This document shows positions 11,970-13,604 of a stretch of 13,604 bases of DNA, in pieces. A model generated the notes under the pieces. It was not told where the DNA came from and ran no database searches. It saw only the letters and a list, made by a program, of their open reading frames with translations. Position 1 is the stretch's first letter; each line of letters opens with the position of its first letter. A program made the translations under genes and the position numbers. Source of the DNA: Chloroflexota bacterium (GTDB lineage: Bacteria > Chloroflexota > UBA6077); contig JAJYKO010000049.1 in the NCBI GenBank assembly GCA_021788565.1, forward strand, positions 1 through 13,604. Reading direction: 5' to 3'.

Positions 11970-13604
11970 TTGACACGTACCAGGAAGCCCAAGATCCGCC
12001 TTCTGAAGGGCACCGAGCTCGCCCCTGGTGACCTGGTGTGGGCGTACCTTCGTCATAGCCCAGGGGATGAGCAGACGATCGGCTCCCAGCGACTCGCTGT
12101 CGAGGATTACTGTGCTGCCCGCCGGCTAGTCGTGGCCCACTGGTGGATCGACGAGGCCAAGAGCGGTGGCAGCGTAGACGGCAGGGACGCCTTCGAGGGG
12201 ATGATGCTGGCCAGCCGGACGTCTCCCCCTCCCGTAGCCGGCATCGTGGTGTGGGACCTCTCCCGCTTCTCGAGGGACATCCTGGAGCCCCAGTTCTACC
12301 TCGCGGATCTCCGCATGCGGGGCTACAAGGTCGTCTCCATCAAGGACGACATCCCAGACGGTGAGTTTTCCACAGTCTTCGAGAGTCTGATCGTCTGGAA
12401 GAACCACCGCTACCTGATGGACCTCTCGGCGAACGTCCGCCGCGGACACGACGCAACCATCAACAGCGTCCTGGAGGTGGACGGCAAGACCATCACCGGC
12501 TTCTCCTGTGGGGGGCCTCCGCCAGTGGGCTACCAGGCCGTGCGCGTCGTGGCGGGGACCAAGCCGAGCGGCCGCCCTCGCTACCTGGTCTATTGGGAGA
12601 AGACTTCCGACCCGGATCTTCGATCTCGCGTGGATCTCGCCTGGAGAATGGCGTTGGACGATGCCCGGGCAGGCCGAACGGTAGAGTCAGTGCGGATTCA
12701 CAAGGCGACTCGGATCCATAGCAGCCCGTCCACGCTGTACCACACCCTGAGGAGTCCCACGTACAAGGGCACCCGCCACGTGGGGGAGCGCCTGGTGGAC
12801 GGCGCCCACGAGGGCTACGTCACTCCCGAAGAGTGGGACCTGGTGCAGCGCTGGATGCCGAAGGGCCGGCTCTCCCCGATCAGGATCCATCCCAGGCGGG
12901 TGAACAGTCCCTTCTATCTCTCGGGGCGCGTCTACTGCGGCTATTGTGGAAGCAGGCTCGACTACGAGCCGGACAACCGGACCGGTCGCTATGCCTGCCT
13001 GCGCTGTGCCGGCAAGAAGCGGGACGCCGCGAGCTGCCACCTCTCCAAGATCAGCTACGACGTCTTCATGGAGGAGCTGGCCGGGCTGCTTCGCAGGGAG
13101 GTGCTGACGGAGGAGCGGATCCGCGCATCGATCCAGGACACGAACCGGCTCATGGAGGGATCCCGCGGGGAGATCGCCGAGGAAAAGCGGCGCCTCGAGA
13201 GGGAGATCTCCGTCGTGAAGCGATCGCTCGACCGATTGCTGGACGCCCTGGAGAAGGATGGGGACCTGGTGGCCGTGCACGATCGGCTGCGCCGGCGTCA
13301 GGATGAGAAGGCGCGCCTGGAGGCCGAGCTGGCCCGCGTCGCCCTTGCCGAGCGGGATGCGCGGCCGATGAAGGTGAGTCGCGAGGCGATTCGCTCGGTG
13401 GCCAGGCGGATGAAGGAGGCTCTGGACTCGGGGGAGCCGGACCTGGTGAGGGCCGTCCTGACGGGTCTCGTGAGGCGTGTGGACGTCTACAACGATAAAG
13501 CGCGGGTGGCCTTCACGGGTCCATCCGCGCTTTTTTCGGATTCCACGCACGATTTGCGGGCTATCAATGAGCGGGCTCGAGGGGATTCGAACCCCCGGTC
13601 TCCA
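11970..13604 (+). CDS. large serine recombinase, frame open to the window end
   Basis: From a TTG at 11970 the frame runs 545 codons to the window edge without a stop. The N-terminal resolvase domain has Y26-x-R28-x-S30 (catalytic serine) and S98-R99-F-S-R102-D with the active-site arginines. A recombinase domain (about 170-295) includes GPPPVGY and LRSPTYKGTRHVG. A zinc ribbon (about 317-360) has C323-x2-C326, C343-x2-C346 and C356, followed by a coiled-coil (about 380-465). The enzyme catalyses site-specific integration or excision through a Ser-DNA intermediate. The gene starts 8 bp after the DUF3467-like stop, and no clear SD precedes the TTG. The last ~35 codons overlap an intrinsic terminator and, antisense, a tRNA 3' half (tail ...ERARGDSNPRSP). 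The functional C-terminus is probably near codon 510-525; where the frame really ends is unknown. Confidence 0.9.
   Translation, partial: MTRTRKPKIRLLKGTELAPGDLVWAYLRHSPGDEQTIGSQRLAVEDYCAARRLVVAHWWIDEAKSGGSVDGRDAFEGMMLASRTSPPPVAGIVVWDLSRFSRDILEPQFYLADLRMRGYKVVSIKDDIPDGEFSTVFESLIVWKNHRYLMDLSANVRRGHDATINSVLEVDGKTITGFSCGGPPPVGYQAVRVVAGTKPSGRPRYLVYWEKTSDPDLRSRVDLAWRMALDDARAGRTVESVRIHKATRIHSSPSTLYHTLRSPTYKGTRHVGERLVDGAHEGYVTPEEWDLVQRWMPKGRLSPIRIHPRRVNSPFYLSGRVYCGYCGSRLDYEPDNRTGRYACLRCAGKKRDAASCHLSKISYDVFMEELAGLLRREVLTEERIRASIQDTNRLMEGSRGEIAEEKRRLEREISVVKRSLDRLLDALEKDGDLVAVHDRLRRRQDEKARLEAELARVALAERDARPMKVSREAIRSVARRMKEALDSGEPDLVRAVLTGLVRRVDVYNDKARVAFTGPSALFSDSTHDLRAINERARGDSNPRSP
13497..13536 (+). 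terminator. intrinsic terminator within the recombinase frame
   Basis: GCGCGGGTGG (13500-13509) pairs with CCATCCGCGC (13521-13530), with one G-T wobble, around an 11-base loop and is followed by six T residues. An A-run on the 5' side extends the stem. This is a strong Rho-independent terminator for rightward transcription. Unusually, the recombinase frame has no stop before it. Confidence 0.85.
13572..13604 (-). tRNA. 3' half of a tRNA gene (identity not determined)
   Basis: Read on the minus strand, the window edge enters a tRNA in the variable region. The T-arm follows: GGGGG, the invariant TTCGAAT loop, CCCCT with one G-T pair. Then comes the acceptor strand CGAGCCC and a discriminator G; no CCA is encoded. 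The 5' half and anticodon lie outside the window. The acceptor would be GGGCTCG on the 5' side. Because an integrase gene points into this 3' end, it is the likely attachment site of the element. Confidence 0.8.

Noticed and set aside
12687..13550. 287-aa open frame on the minus strand
   Set aside because: Antisense to the recombinase's conserved domains; composition (His, Leu, Pro, Arg-rich) is typical of a shadow.
1..13604. CRISPR array, rRNA or transposase-bearing insertion sequence
   Set aside because: No regularly spaced repeats, no rRNA-like sequence and no transposase motif seen. The three-copy repeat is gene-derived and irregularly spaced.

Overview
The window reads as the right-hand part of an integrated mobile element in a high-GC bacterium. 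Frequent AGG arginine codons, purine-rich Shine-Dalgarno (SD) sites, common GTG/TTG starts and a GAAC-N4-GTTC (Gram-positive type) LexA box point loosely to a high-GC Gram-positive or Chloroflexi-like host. The sequence alone does not fix the phylum. A large serine recombinase lies at the right edge and points into the 3' half of a tRNA gene, so the window probably ends at an attachment site. The left end of the element is outside the window.

Layout. (1) 1-3339, minus strand: a tightly packed leftward operon. It holds a 181-aa unknown protein, a small gene broken by an in-frame TGA, a 49-aa single-TM protein, a 114-aa Cys-containing protein, a 647-aa ParB/Spo0J-like protein with three extra Cys clusters, and the first codons of one more gene. 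This looks like the element's maintenance block. (2) 3419-4372: a lone hypothetical gene with a G-D-x-V-H-N-L ... N-R-D-K-H pattern. (3) 4536-7182: a ribbon-helix-helix gene diverges from an XRE regulator across an AT-rich control region with three copies of a CTACCA motif. The XRE gene heads a four-gene operon that ends in a HEPN-domain gene. (4) 7200-7828: a strong promoter overlapped by a LexA-like palindrome drives two small genes. (5) 7927-10523: accessory genes (DUF6941-like, small hypotheticals, a 3-TM protein with a Pro-rich companion, a YDY-repeat protein). They are punctuated by three copies of a short repeat that is the 3' end of one of the genes, and each copy ends 29-39 bp before the next start codon. 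(6) 10613-11962: a HigB-like toxin, an XRE antitoxin with a long tail, and a DUF3467-like gene. (7) 11970-13604: the recombinase, an intrinsic terminator inside its reading frame, and the tRNA 3' half.

Most intriguing points: the recombinase frame has no stop codon before it crosses its own terminator and the tRNA; the repeat-bounded gene modules; the LexA-box promoter; the HEPN operon with unrecognised partners; the toxin-antitoxin-DUF3467 trio; and several small genes that simple ORF calling would miss.
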